DNA of 33,745 nucleotides from Hofstenia miamia (lineage: Eukaryota; Xenacoelomorpha; Acoela), in NCBI GenBank assembly GCA_004352715.1, contig SCFE01000069.1, forward strand, positions 1,975,481 through 2,009,225, read 5' to 3'. Shown in pieces: positions 1 to 10,716 of this stretch. A model generated the notes under the pieces. That model saw only the letters and a program-made list of their open reading frames with translations, was not told the origin of the DNA and did no database searches. The position numbers were made by a program, and so were the translations under genes. Position 1 is the first letter of the stretch; every line of letters starts with the position of its first letter.

Positions 1-467
1 GTAGCTAGGCTTAGTTTCAAATATGATTAGGAGCAGTCTGCATTTATCGTTAATGATCATGTTGTGGTTGAAACACATATCAATTTTTTCAAAAATTGTA
101 CTTATCACATGTGTGGTCTTTCTAGACCCAAGTTAATTAAAATTGTATTGCTGAAGCATGTATTAATATTTTTAATCAGTAGGGTCTATTTGAGATGTTG
201 TTTCCCCACATAATTACTAAATAAATATATTAAATTTACATTGATACTGGTACAGTTTGTTTTTTATTCTTTTGTCATGATGGAATGTATTGTCTGGCCT
301 AAGAAGTACCTTGATCATTGCTAATTTTATGTGCAGTCTGCATCTATTTAAGGCTTGGCTGGGGATACTACAATTGTGAATTATGTATTATAGGTCCTCA
401 CAATTCTTAAGTATGCTCTTCATTACAATAAATGCCTTATCTGCCAATCCCTTATATAATATATATA
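1..467. other. No gene seen; flank of the Tc1-like element
   Basis: AT-rich non-coding DNA with no convincing open frame. It is repeated inverted at 23627-24094. A short (TA)n tract at about 452-467 lies directly against the Tc1-like terminus and is expanded in the other copy. Confidence 0.7.
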
Positions 468-1302
468 CCATGCTGGCCATAAAGATAGCATATTCAAAAT
501 GGTGTTTGTTACTTCATTTGGTTATAAGTCAATGAGAATCGTTGTTGAAGGTGAAAATTATTGTATTTAAGGTGTTTTATGTGTTTCTGCAGTTAATTTT
601 TCATCAGTGGATCAATGGAGTCGTATAATGTTTACTGATGGATCAGTCATCAAGCAGTTTTATGCATTCAGCAGCAATGTTCGGCGACCTGTTGGAGAAC
701 GAAACACTATTCCCAGGGTCAAGCATTCCCCGTCAGTGATGATCTGCAATGGCATTACAGGACGAATAAGGTGTGGTCTTTGGTTTCTGCCACAGGGTAC
801 TACAATCCATACCTCACAATCTTGAAGAAGAATGCATCCCCTTCATGGGGCTCCACTATTGTACACACTTCCTGCAAGATGGAGCCCCCTGCCACTCTGC
901 ACGGATCGTAAAGACATGGTTGAGTGGTCAGCTGCATTGCTCGATGGCCTGGAATTTATCCAGATCTCAATCCCATCGAGAACTGCCATGTTGAAGAAAA
1001 AAGTTGCTGCACACAGACCAACCTCATTCGCAGATGTTGTAGACGAAAAAAGAAAGTCTTGTGCACCGAAATCACCCCAGAATATTGCGCTCAGCTTTTC
1101 CATAGAATTGCAGCGGTTTTTGCGGCGAAAGGTGGAATGACCAAATATTAACTTATACAGAAATGTTAAATATAATAGGTCTCTATTAAACACTCTATTA
1201 TCAAATATTACTGAATATTTTTAGAATTAGTCATTTTTTTTAAATTGTTTTATCAATTTTTCTCAACAAACAAAAAATATGCTATCTTTATGGCCAGCAT
1301 GG
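468..1302 (+). mobile_element. Decayed, shortened Tc1/mariner-type element, copy 1
   Basis: The element is 835 bp long with perfect 27-bp terminal inverted repeats at 468-494 and 1276-1302, starting CCATGCTGGCCATAAAGATA. It is flanked by TA dinucleotides (466-467 and 1303-1304), the usual target duplication of this superfamily. Family members are usually about 1.3-1.7 kb. This copy has lost the 5' half of the transposase and is frameshifted, so it is non-autonomous. The same insertion is at 22793-23626. Confidence 0.9.
607..1151 (+). pseudogene. Tc1-like transposase, C-terminal catalytic part, frameshifted
   Basis: This is the remnant of a DDE transposase, which cuts and pastes its own element. 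Recognisable blocks lie in three frames: FTDGS followed by VRRPVGERN and GLWFLPQGTT (from 607); FMGLHYCTHFLQDGAPCHS (about 773-994); KKKVAAHRPTSF (from 832); and PDLNPIEN, TEITPEYC and AAKGGMTKY (924-1151). The three catalytic acidic positions (D of FTD, D of QDGAPCH, E of NPIEN) are still visible. The first motif reads TDG where TDE is common. The N-terminal helix-turn-helix DNA-binding region is absent. At least three frameshifts make it non-functional. The family assignment is secure from the motif order. Confidence 0.9.
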
Positions 1303-1408
1303 TATATGTGTATATAAATTTGAGTGCAAGATATCAATAAGTGGCTCCCACCCCACGCCCAAATTTTTATGTAGTAAATTTTCGGTAAACTTCTTGGTGC
1401 AACCATGT

Positions 1409-1735
1409 ACATTTTTCTAAATTTTATACCTGCATAATTATTGGGACTCCAAAATTGTCTAAAATTGTTTATTATAATTTTTCTACTTTTGTCATCCAAT
1501 TTTTTTGCTATGTTTATATAATTGTTTTGTTATTTTGATATGTTTTGTCCCCAGAAAGCTACCAATTCCAAACTCGTTGAACAAATTTGTTCAAATTTTT
1601 CTTAAAATGATTTTTTATTGTCATTTGGAGGTTTGGTGGGGAGCAAAGACAGCAACCCCTTAGCGACGCCACTCCTAAAATTTGCACAGTTTAAGGCCGT
1701 CCTATATCTGCACAATTGGGGATAAAAGGAACTGT
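1409..1735. other. Non-homologous segment inserted in or replacing LINE sequence
   Basis: At the same place the inverted arm has 253 nt (22434-22686) encoding the end of a LINE endonuclease; here there are 327 unrelated nt. The segment recurs almost unchanged in front of the second LINE copy (3427-3753). On the minus strand at 1656-1676 it contains GTGGCGTCGCTAAGGGG, which resembles the ends of some DNA transposons. That resemblance is weak inference. No coding sequence was seen. Confidence 0.6.
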
Positions 1736-3407
1736 TTTCCCTCCTCATGATTTGTTAAATCTATTTGCACCTTTATCTCTCATGGACGTTCTCTTTTTAT
1801 GCCACGCAAAAGTTGGCGTCGTCAAAATCTACCTTTCTTTTACTCTTCCCATTCCGTTTATATTCACAGCTCAAGTTCCTTCAGCGCCTTTCTGCTCAAC
1901 CTTCCGGAATACCATACTTACAGAATTGTCTCACACATATATCATCTGAATTATCCGACTCAATTGAACTTGATAAAGTTTCCTTCCTTCACTCGTTTTC
2001 TTCAAATATTTCTCTCAATGCTTTGCACATCTGATCAAATCACTTTCTAAAAGCAAATATATTCCCTCTAGACTTGAATTTAATGGCAAAGTTGCTCATT
2101 CACCCAGAAGTCTTTCTAACCTTTTTAATGAATACTTTTTTTCCTCCGTTTTCTCTCCCAATAGCTTTTCCAATAATTTACATTCTTCAAATTCAGAATC
2201 TTTAAATATATCTAAAATCATTTTCACTTCTTTCTCTCCACATACATTATTTAAAATCCTTTCGTCTCTGAAGTCTCATTCCATTCCATTTGATCAATTG
2301 TGCTCTTTTCTTATTAAAAATATGGCGTCCTCCCTTGCTGACCCTTTGTTCCATCTTTTTCGTTCTTTCCTCCTGACATCTACGTTCCCTAAAATGTGGA
2401 AAACTGCCTCAGTTGTTCCTATTTTCAAAAAGGCAAAAATCTTCCCCGCCACTACTGTTCTTTTTATCGGCCAATTTCTATTCTTTCTCAGCTATCTCTA
2501 ACGTTTGAAAGAGTTATATTTAACGCTATTTTTTTACTTTTCCTATCCTTCGTCCACTGATATCAAAATCTCAGTATGGATTTATGTCGCATAAATCTAC
2601 TGCATTCTCCCTTCTCGTTTCCTCGAAAGTATCTATTCTCACTTTGATCACAATGTTTCCCTTTTTAGGTCTATCTTGACTTTCAAAAAGTTTTGATAAC
2701 GTTCCCCATTGTAACTTGCTGAGCAAACTTTCGCAACTTGGTATTGACTCTTCCTTCATTTCTCTCATCTCCGATTATCTTTCTGACAGAAATCAGTTAT
2801 TTTGCATCAACTTGATATTTTCTGATAAACGTCTTGTTAGTTTTGATGTATTTCAAGATTAAATTTGTGGGCCCCTTCTCTTCACAATATTCATCAATGA
2901 TTTTATGCCGAACGTTTGTGACTCTAATTCTGATTGCATGCTATATGCTGATGACACACGCATTTTCCCTTCTGTTTTGAATAGTTTACAGTCAAGCATT
3001 GTTCAGGCTGAACTCTACTAATGGGCTTCCATTCAATATTTCCAAAACAGAAGCTCTTCTTTTCTCTTTCTCTAAAACCTTCTTACCTTCTGTTTTCTAT
3101 CTAAATAATACTCCGATTAATTTTACCCCAAATTTCCGTGATCTTGGTGTAAATAATTTCCTCCTCACTTTCATGGTGAAAACACATTTCATTAAAAACT
3201 AAGAAGTTCTCCTCTTCTCTATATTTCATTATGTCATCACTGCCGAGTTCACTTAATTCTCCTTCAAAATTAATTCTCTTCAAATCATATTGTCTCTCCA
3301 CTCTCTGCCATAATTCCCAATGCTGGTATCTAAATTCCTTTTCTATTAAACTTGACAGGCTCTTGCATTGCGCCCTTCACTGGATCTTCTCTTCTATTCA
3401 AGCTTAC
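1736..3407 (+). mobile_element. Non-LTR retrotransposon (LINE) reverse transcriptase fragment, copy 1
   Basis: This is a partial, disrupted reverse transcriptase of the apurinic-endonuclease LINE type, probably Jockey/CR1-like. Visible motifs in order are: LADPLFHLFRSFL with TFPKMWKTASVVPIFKKA (about 2325-2435); a YRPISIL motif at about 2463-2486, in another frame; SQYGFMSHKSTAF (about 2567-2606); CGPLLFTIFINDFMP (2866-2910); and the polymerase motif YADD (2944-2955). An in-frame TAA (2860-2862) precedes CGPLLF, and there are further stops and frameshifts. The sequence stops abruptly at the single N at 3408. It is dead and has no endonuclease domain. Confidence 0.88.
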
Positions 3408-3408
3408 N
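3408..3408. other. Single-N contig join
   Basis: One N lies exactly where sequence homologous to 1391 onward restarts (3409 = 1391, offset 2018). The LINE before it is cut mid-gene. This looks like a join between two overlapping contigs, not a sequencing ambiguity. Confidence 0.8.
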
Positions 3409-5395
3409 TTCTTGGTGCAACCATGTACATTTTTCTAAATTCTATACCTGCATAAATATTGGGATTCCAAAATTGTCTAAAATTGTTTATTATAATTTTT
3501 CTACTTTTGTCATCCAATTTTTTTGCTATGTTTATATAATTGTTTTGTTATTTTGATATGTTTTGTCCCCAGAAAGCTACCAATTCCAAACTCGTTGAAC
3601 AAATTTGTTCAAATTTTTCTTAAAATGATTTTTTATTGTCATTTGGAGGTTTGGTGGGGAGCAAAGACAGCAACCCCTTAGCGACGCCACTCCTAAAACT
3701 TGCACAGTTTAAGGCCGTCCTATATCTGCACAATTGGGGATAAAAGGAACTGTTTTCCCTCCTCATGATTTGTTAAATCTATTTGCACCTTTATCTCTCA
3801 TGGACGTTCTCTTTTTATGCCACGCAAAAGTTGGCGTCGTCAAAATCTACCTTTCTTTTACTCTTCCCATTCCGTTTATATTCACAGCTCAAGTTCCTTC
3901 AGCGCCTTTCTGCTCAACCTTCCGGAATACCATACTTACAGAATTGTCTCACACATATATCATCTGAATTATCCGACTCAATTGAACTTGATAAAGTTTC
4001 CTTCCTTCACTCGTTTTCTTCAAATATTTCTCTCAATGCTTTGCACATCTGATCAAATCACTTTCTAAAAGCAAATATATTCCCTCTAGACTTGAATTTA
4101 ATGGCAAAGTTGCTCATTCACCCAGAAGTGTTTCTAACCTTTTCAAAGAATAGTTTTTTTCCTCCGTTTTCTCTCCCAATAGCTTTTCCAATAATTTACA
4201 TTCTTCAAATTCAGAATCTTTAAATATATCTAAAATCATTTTCACTTCTTTCTCTCCACATACATTATTTAAAATCCTTTCGTCTCTGAAGTCTCATTCC
4301 ATTCCATTTGATCAATTGTTCTCTTCTCTTATTAAAAATATGGCGTCCTCCCTTGCTGACCCTTTTGTTCCATCTTTTTCGTTCTTTCCTCCTGACATCT
4401 ACATTCCCTAAAATGTGGAAAACTGCCTCAGTTGTTCCTATTTTCAAAAAGGCCAATTTCTATTCTTTCTCAGCTATTACTAACGTTTGAAAGAGTTATA
4501 TTTAACGCTATTTTTCCTTTTCCTATCCTTCGTCCACTGATATCAAAATCTCAGTATGGATTTATGTCGCATAAATCTACTGCATTCTCCCTTCTCGTTT
4601 CCTCGAAAGTATCTATTCTCACTTTGATCACAATGTTCCCCTTTTTGCGTCTATCTTGACTTTCAAAAAGTTTTGATAACTTTCCCCATTGTATCTTGCT
4701 GAGCAAACTGTTCGAAACTTGGTATTGACTCTTCTTTCAAACCTCTCATCTCCGATTATCTTTCTGACAGAAATCAGTTATTTTGCATCAACTTGATATT
4801 TTCTGATAAACGTCTTGTTACTTTTGGTGTATTTCAAGATTAAATTTGTGGGCCCCTTCTCTTCACAATATTCATCAATGATTTTATGCCGAACGTTTGT
4901 GACTCTAATTCTGATTGCATGCTATATGCTGATGACACACGCATTTTCCCTTCTGTTTTGAATAGTTTACAGTCAAGCATTGTTCAGGCTGAACTCTACT
5001 AATGGGCTTCCATTCAATATCTCCAAAACAGAAGTTCTTCTTTTCTCTTCCTCTAAAACGTTCTTACCTTCTGTTATCTATCTAAATAATACTCTGATTC
5101 ATTTTAACCCAAATGTCCGTGATCTTGGTGTAAAAATTTCATCCTTACTTTCATTGTAAAAACACGTTTCATTAAAAACTAAGAAGTTCTCCTCTTTTTT
5201 CTATTTCATTATGTCATCACTGCCGAGTTCACTTAATTCTCTTTCAAAATTAGTTCTCTTCAAATCATATTGTCTCTCCACTCTCTGCTATAATTCCCAA
5301 TGCTGGTATCTAAATTCCTCTTCTATTAAACTTGACAGGCTCTTGCATTGTGCCCTTCACTGGATCTTCTCTTCTATGCAAGCTTACCTAAAAAT
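3409..5395 (+). repeat. Second tandem copy of segment 1391-3407
   Basis: This is a direct repeat of 1391-3407. The first roughly 700 bp, up to about 4110, is nearly identical to copy 1. After that, substitutions and small indels accumulate (the offset falls from 2018 to 1981 at the YADD motif). It could be a true tandem duplication or an unresolved overlap between two assembled versions. Confidence 0.85.
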
Positions 5396-5857
5396 TCTTC
5401 TAAAGACTAGACTTTTGCCAATTTCCCTGTACCTCAAATTTCTAGATCTCACTTTTTTTAAGAAAATATTTCTCGACATTTATTACTTCGATTTTTCCAA
5501 TTTTCTTAAATTCTCAAATCCTACATATAATTCTCGTTCTTCTTCTAATGCCTTGTTTCATCTGCCTCGCATTTGTAAATCAACTTGTTCTCATAATTAT
5601 TTCTATCGTATTATCCGTCTTGCTAACTTCATTATCTCAAATCTAGGAATTGATCTTTGGTCTAACCCTCGAATTTTTAAAAATCAGCTCCGCTCATTTC
5701 TTCTTTCTTGCTTATCTCAATTTGGTCTTCATTATAAATGCGATTTCTTCCCATTCTGCACCTGCGCCTACTATCACCAGTTTCTCTAATTTTGTTCATA
5801 TTTTTCTCTGCATAAATTTATTTACATACACCACTTTGCGGTACAATAAATTTTTAT

Positions 5858-5860
<3 letters not shown>
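3754..5860 (+). mobile_element. LINE copy 2: reverse transcriptase, C-terminal region and 3' end
   Basis: It has the same motifs as copy 1 (TFPKMWKTASVVPIFKKA about 4390-4455, CGPLLFTIFIND about 4848, YADD 4925-4936) and the same in-frame stop before CGPLLF. It lacks 37 nt that copy 1 keeps (2435-2471), which removes the YRPISIL motif and shifts the frame. Only this copy runs on to the 3' end. A 192-codon open stretch (5211-5789) holds the C-terminal region typical of Jockey/CR1-type elements (FYRIIRLANFI, then FKNQLRSFLLS, then closely spaced Cys residues in CDFFPFCTC). A polyadenylation signal AATAAA (5845-5850) precedes the terminal tail. It is defective because of stops and frameshifts upstream. 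Confidence 0.88.

Positions 5861-5892
<32 letters not shown>
5861..5892. repeat. (AT)16 tail at the LINE 3' end
   Basis: A pure AT dinucleotide run begins 10 nt after the AATAAA signal, where the LINE ends. Microsatellite tails in place of poly(A) occur in several non-LTR families. It may mark the true 3' terminus of this family. Confidence 0.75.
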
Positions 5893-5895
<3 letters not shown>

Positions 5896-6222
5896 GTACA
5901 GCTATGCTTATATATTTAAAAGACATTAATCAAACAAATATTATAAACTGTAAATATAAGTTTGATTATTTTCCCAATATATTCTGAATGAGAATTAGAT
6001 AATGAAAAAACACTACTAAGTTTAAATAAATCTATGATGAAAAACTCAAAATTTGATACACCTATTTTTACGCATATTATGCATGTAATTGAATGGAATA
6101 AGAATCTAAATTTTTATGAATAAATTTGTAGGAGGCAATCCATATTTTCATATATATTACATATCAAACTGAATTGATGTCTGAAACTTTTATAATTTTG
6201 TAGATAGCTATATTATACGTAC
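5893..6222. other. No gene seen; probably intron between E0 and E1 (minus strand)
   Basis: AT-rich sequence between the LINE tail and exon E0. In the minus-strand gene model this is the start of the intron downstream of E0, into which the LINE and Tc1-like elements have inserted. Confidence 0.5.
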
Positions 6223-6720
6223 CTTCATGAACTTTTATGCTCACTCTGTCAGCTAAGGAACAAGCGTGACCATTGCTTATCTCCTTGAAGAACACAAAAT
6301 TTGCAAAAGGGCAGTATTGATTGGGAGGATTTAATTTATCACCAAATTTCAGAATATCGACATTTGTAAATCGTAAATCGCAGGTGTCATTCGAAATTAA
6401 CCCAAGATTTTTGTATACTTCAGGAAGAACAGTTGGGGCAGAACTATTATACACATAATCTGTAAATTCAATGTTTCCATTTACTTTCTTCACTCTTATA
6501 TAAAATGAATTTTCCACTGTCCAGATGCTGCAGGAATCAACTTTAATATAAATCTTACTGAAACCATCGTTATCAAAATCGAGCATATTGAGTAAGTCAA
6601 CTTTTATATTACATGGTATTCTAATAGTAGCTCCATACAAGGTATAGTTGGATAGGGTTTCAATTTGTAATGACAGAGGACAATTGCAGCAAATTTCAGA
6701 GTAGTATACCAATATATGAC
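6223..6720 (-). CDS. Exon E0: Cys-rich Ig V-like domain of a surface or secreted protein (partial gene)
   Basis: This is a 498-nt exon (166 codons, phase 1-1). On the minus strand the acceptor TTTATATTCATTTAG ends at 6721 and the donor GTACGT starts at 6222. The frame is open throughout. It has about eight Cys residues and three N-glycosylation sequons (NYT, NSS, NDT). The block around DTCDLRFTNVDILKFGDK followed by YCPFANF resembles the E-F strand region of V-set Ig domains (C-x-L-x-I-x-x-V … D-x-G … Y). The RIPCNI block could be strand B. Joining its donor to E1 at 25421 restores a Val codon (…KVHE-V-PIYPPDE…), so E0 is probably the membrane-distal domain of the gene carried by E1-E6. No signal-peptide exon was found upstream. 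The exon call is strong, the V-set assignment moderate. Confidence 0.72.
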
Positions 6721-7161
6721 CTAAATGAATATAAAAACATTGAATTCTCTAAAAAATCAATAACTACTAAGCACACAGTATTACAATGAACAATTCGTAC
6801 AGAAGATTGAAATGGAAATAAACTTCAGGGACCACTCATAAAATTTAACATAAGACTACTAATTATAATATTAATAAGAGTCAATACAATTAAATGATTA
6901 AAAGAATGACACCATCAATTGCTTTTTGGTTTTGCAATAAAATCAAGAAATATCATTTCAACATTTCAACAACTTGGATTTTATATATACCCCATATATA
7001 TGCCCATTATATATACCCATTTCATTGTCTTCTGGTTTCGTTTATTCATACTAGAAGGCATTTAGAAACTCGGTCAAAGGAACATATAAGAGAACATCTA
7101 AAATTTGAAATGCATATACAGGGATGTGAACATAAGCTGAAAAATTTTAACATACTAAAAA

Positions 7162-7164
<3 letters not shown>

Positions 7165-7203
<39 letters not shown>
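7165..7203. repeat. (AT)n microsatellite
   Basis: An uninterrupted AT dinucleotide run of about 39 nt. Open frames across it, encoding YIYIYI, are artefacts. Confidence 0.95.
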
Positions 7204-7206
<3 letters not shown>

Positions 7207-9685
7207 CATAGAAGAGAAAATTATATTTAGTCAAAATACCAACATCCTAGTGATAAAACACAATGAATTTTCTTAGACATCAGCCTACTTCTAAAATTTG
7301 CAAATTTGAACCATGCAATTTGAAAGATGCACAGTTTTCAAATTAATGATATCCTTAGTCATTTCCACTTTCCCTACAGGATGTTACAAAATCTTCAGTA
7401 ACAATCATTGCATTTCATATTTTATGAAACTTAGTACTAAATTGCGCAAATAAAACTTAGTTAAACAAATCAAAGTAAAAATTCATACTTGAATTTGTAA
7501 AATATGGTCAATATTCAAAGATCGAAATAATTGACAAATGTTTTTGCATGGAATTTCCCTACTTTTTTAAAATAAAAAAAAATCATATTTGAAAACCTGT
7601 TGTCCAGGGTTTTCGAATCGAGTTTGATTATTTTTTGAAGAAAATTCCATGTTTCTAATTCGGAGTTTTTTAAAGTAAAGAACAATGATTCTAAACTTTA
7701 TAGTCTAAAAATAATTATTTGTGATTGATAAAGAAACTGAAATTTAAAATAATTCAATTTTTGCAGGATTTTTAAGTGGATTTTCAATCGAGTTTACGTT
7801 CGAGTTGTAATAATTTCTCATTTGAGTTCGAGTTTCTAAGATACCCTGCTTTAGACTACAAATTTGTCACTAAATCAACATTGTCTCATGCTAAAGCATG
7901 GCTTGCTTAGAATAAAAATTTGATATACATATTTATAATTGTAAATATACTGAGCATTGAAATATTTGAAATTCTAACACAGCTAAAAATTTAGACCGAT
8001 ATAAATTGCTTAACATCATTGTCAGTATGACAAACCCTGTAAATACATATTTTACAATGGAATACACTAAGAGAAAATATAAATCTATTCCATATTCTAT
8101 AAAGCTAAAATTATTGAAGTTATCTTTTTTTTATTAAGCATTTTTTCTTTGTTAGCAGCTTTAATAGAAATTTTATTTTCTTTTTGATTTTATGATGATG
8201 TATATACATGTATATATATATATATATGCAATGATGTAATAAGCACTCAATTTGCTAAATCTTACGAGCTGATCTACAATGATTAATATTTAACTAGAAA
8301 GCTAGAAAACTTACAAAATGTCAATAAATATTTGGAGATATGCATTGCTAAGTTTGTGTATACAGTGCACGATAAAATGCTTGGAACTCTGCCCGAAAAT
8401 TTAAATATTAGGAAGTCAGTTTTATGTAACTGAGTTTAGTAGACTAGAATAGTTGAACGCGTCATTAACATTGCAATGCTTTATGTGCTGTTACACTATT
8501 ACATGAATGAGAAAAAAGTAAGAAACAAAACTAAAATTGATATTTCAATTATCAAATTTACACAAGACACATAAAATCTATTTTTCTTGTAAAAATATCA
8601 GCATAGATCAGATAAACACTATGAAATTTATAGTAACTGATTGAAATGCTGAATCCAAAGTTCAGTTATGTTTTGGTCTTAAATTTGGGAAAGCCAATAT
8701 GGTAAAGTGGCTATACTCGAGTGTAAAATCACCTATTGAGGCTGCCATCAAAGTTGATTTGTCCCCAAAGAATTATGCTTCCACGCCCGTACTTGGCAGT
8801 CTTCTTTGAATGATGAGGATTCCACATTGTTTTATAGCCTTGTGGTTTTTACCTAAGTTATGCTGTTGATGAATTTTGAAATTTGGTTTTTACGTCTCAT
8901 ACAAGCAAAGTCAGTTATGTTTAAAAATAAATGGAAAAATTTGTAAAGACGCTCATGTTTAGACTTTTGTATATATATTTCTTCATTAAGCATCTAATAA
9001 AATTGATGTACTTGCTTGAGAGAATAAAAAATTTACTTTTCATTATCATTTTGTATTAATGATAGAACTCGTGGTTGTACTTAAATTTCAATTATAAAAT
9101 TTTGCGTTAATTTATTCAGGGTTTGTCAACATATTCATTCATAGCTTTCATTTATCTTTTTTGTTACAGTACTTAATGTGTTTATTGATGTTTAAAAATA
9201 TATATTGTGTAATCTTTCAGCAAATAGTAAAGTTTATCTTTAAACTAAAAATGTAATTTGTAGAATGCCTTAAAATGTGTATTTATGTGCGTTATTGAAT
9301 ACATAAAAACAAAACCTTGAACCCTTCAAAATAAGGAAATAAAATCAAATATACAATAAAGAACAGATGAATTTAAGTGTAAGTACGTTTTTCTTTCTCA
9401 TTTTTGAAAGATTATACTAATACTGTTATGAACTTTTAATTTTGTTCATTGCCTATGACTTTGTTTCATGGGATTACAGATTAATATAGAAATTTCATAA
9501 TGTTTGTAGACCTTTAATTTCTTTGCTAACACAAAATTGTATTTTCTTAAGGACAATTACTTCTAATCACACATCAATCTGAAAGCATCGTAGAGAAAAT
9601 AAATCCAAAAAACAAAACTTAAAATATTACAAAATCTAAAGATGTCTTCTTTCACATATTTTGATTATTAGCGCTTTTTTGCAAT

Positions 9686-9706
9686 ATTATATATATATAT
9701 ATATAT
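9686..9706. repeat. (AT)n microsatellite next to an assembly gap
   Basis: An AT run 10 nt before the 1000-N gap. It probably caused the assembly break. Confidence 0.85.
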
Positions 9707-9716
9707 TCATAAAGTG

Positions 9717-10716
9717 NNNNNNNNNNNNNNNNNNNNNNNNNNNNNNNNNNNNNNNNNNNNNNNNNNNNNNNNNNNNNNNNNNNNNNNNNNNNNNNNNNNN
9801 NNNNNNNNNNNNNNNNNNNNNNNNNNNNNNNNNNNNNNNNNNNNNNNNNNNNNNNNNNNNNNNNNNNNNNNNNNNNNNNNNNNNNNNNNNNNNNNNNNNN
9901 NNNNNNNNNNNNNNNNNNNNNNNNNNNNNNNNNNNNNNNNNNNNNNNNNNNNNNNNNNNNNNNNNNNNNNNNNNNNNNNNNNNNNNNNNNNNNNNNNNNN
10001 NNNNNNNNNNNNNNNNNNNNNNNNNNNNNNNNNNNNNNNNNNNNNNNNNNNNNNNNNNNNNNNNNNNNNNNNNNNNNNNNNNNNNNNNNNNNNNNNNNNN
10101 NNNNNNNNNNNNNNNNNNNNNNNNNNNNNNNNNNNNNNNNNNNNNNNNNNNNNNNNNNNNNNNNNNNNNNNNNNNNNNNNNNNNNNNNNNNNNNNNNNNN
10201 NNNNNNNNNNNNNNNNNNNNNNNNNNNNNNNNNNNNNNNNNNNNNNNNNNNNNNNNNNNNNNNNNNNNNNNNNNNNNNNNNNNNNNNNNNNNNNNNNNNN
10301 NNNNNNNNNNNNNNNNNNNNNNNNNNNNNNNNNNNNNNNNNNNNNNNNNNNNNNNNNNNNNNNNNNNNNNNNNNNNNNNNNNNNNNNNNNNNNNNNNNNN
10401 NNNNNNNNNNNNNNNNNNNNNNNNNNNNNNNNNNNNNNNNNNNNNNNNNNNNNNNNNNNNNNNNNNNNNNNNNNNNNNNNNNNNNNNNNNNNNNNNNNNN
10501 NNNNNNNNNNNNNNNNNNNNNNNNNNNNNNNNNNNNNNNNNNNNNNNNNNNNNNNNNNNNNNNNNNNNNNNNNNNNNNNNNNNNNNNNNNNNNNNNNNNN
10601 NNNNNNNNNNNNNNNNNNNNNNNNNNNNNNNNNNNNNNNNNNNNNNNNNNNNNNNNNNNNNNNNNNNNNNNNNNNNNNNNNNNNNNNNNNNNNNNNNNNN
10701 NNNNNNNNNNNNNNNN
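9717..10716. other. Assembly gap of exactly 1000 N
   Basis: A fixed-length placeholder, so the true gap size is unknown. Open frames of X residues across it are meaningless. Confidence 1.

Larger units (their letters stand above)
1..3407. repeat. Inverted repeat arm A (pairs with 20799-24094)
   Basis: Base 1 pairs with 24094 and base 3407 with 20799 on the opposite strand. The arm holds a Tc1-like element and a LINE fragment. Identity is high with scattered substitutions, apart from one replaced segment: 1409-1735 here against 22434-22686 there share no obvious similarity. The arm may extend left of the window. It could be an allele placed twice in the scaffold or a true duplication. Confidence 0.9.
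6721..9716. other. No gene seen; AT-rich, 5' side of the minus-strand Ig gene
   Basis: I found no supported exon here. The signal-peptide exon and promoter of the minus-strand Ig gene would be expected in or beyond this stretch, but I cannot place them. It contains (AT)n tracts at 7165-7203, 8211-8227 and 9686-9706, and a TCGAGTT-word cluster at 7613-7835. Confidence 0.5.

Noticed and set aside
843-1193. Minus-strand open frame of 116 codons (also 22901-23251 plus)
   Set aside because: It is the antisense shadow of the Tc1-like transposase.
3101-3301. Minus-strand open frame beginning MERQYDLKRINFEGEL (also 20905-21105 plus)
   Set aside because: It is antisense to the LINE reverse transcriptase region and the shadow recurs in another copy.
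7046-7234. Hydrophobic open frame rich in YIYIYI, considered as a signal peptide or membrane segment
   Set aside because: The hydrophobic run is only the translated (AT)n microsatellite.
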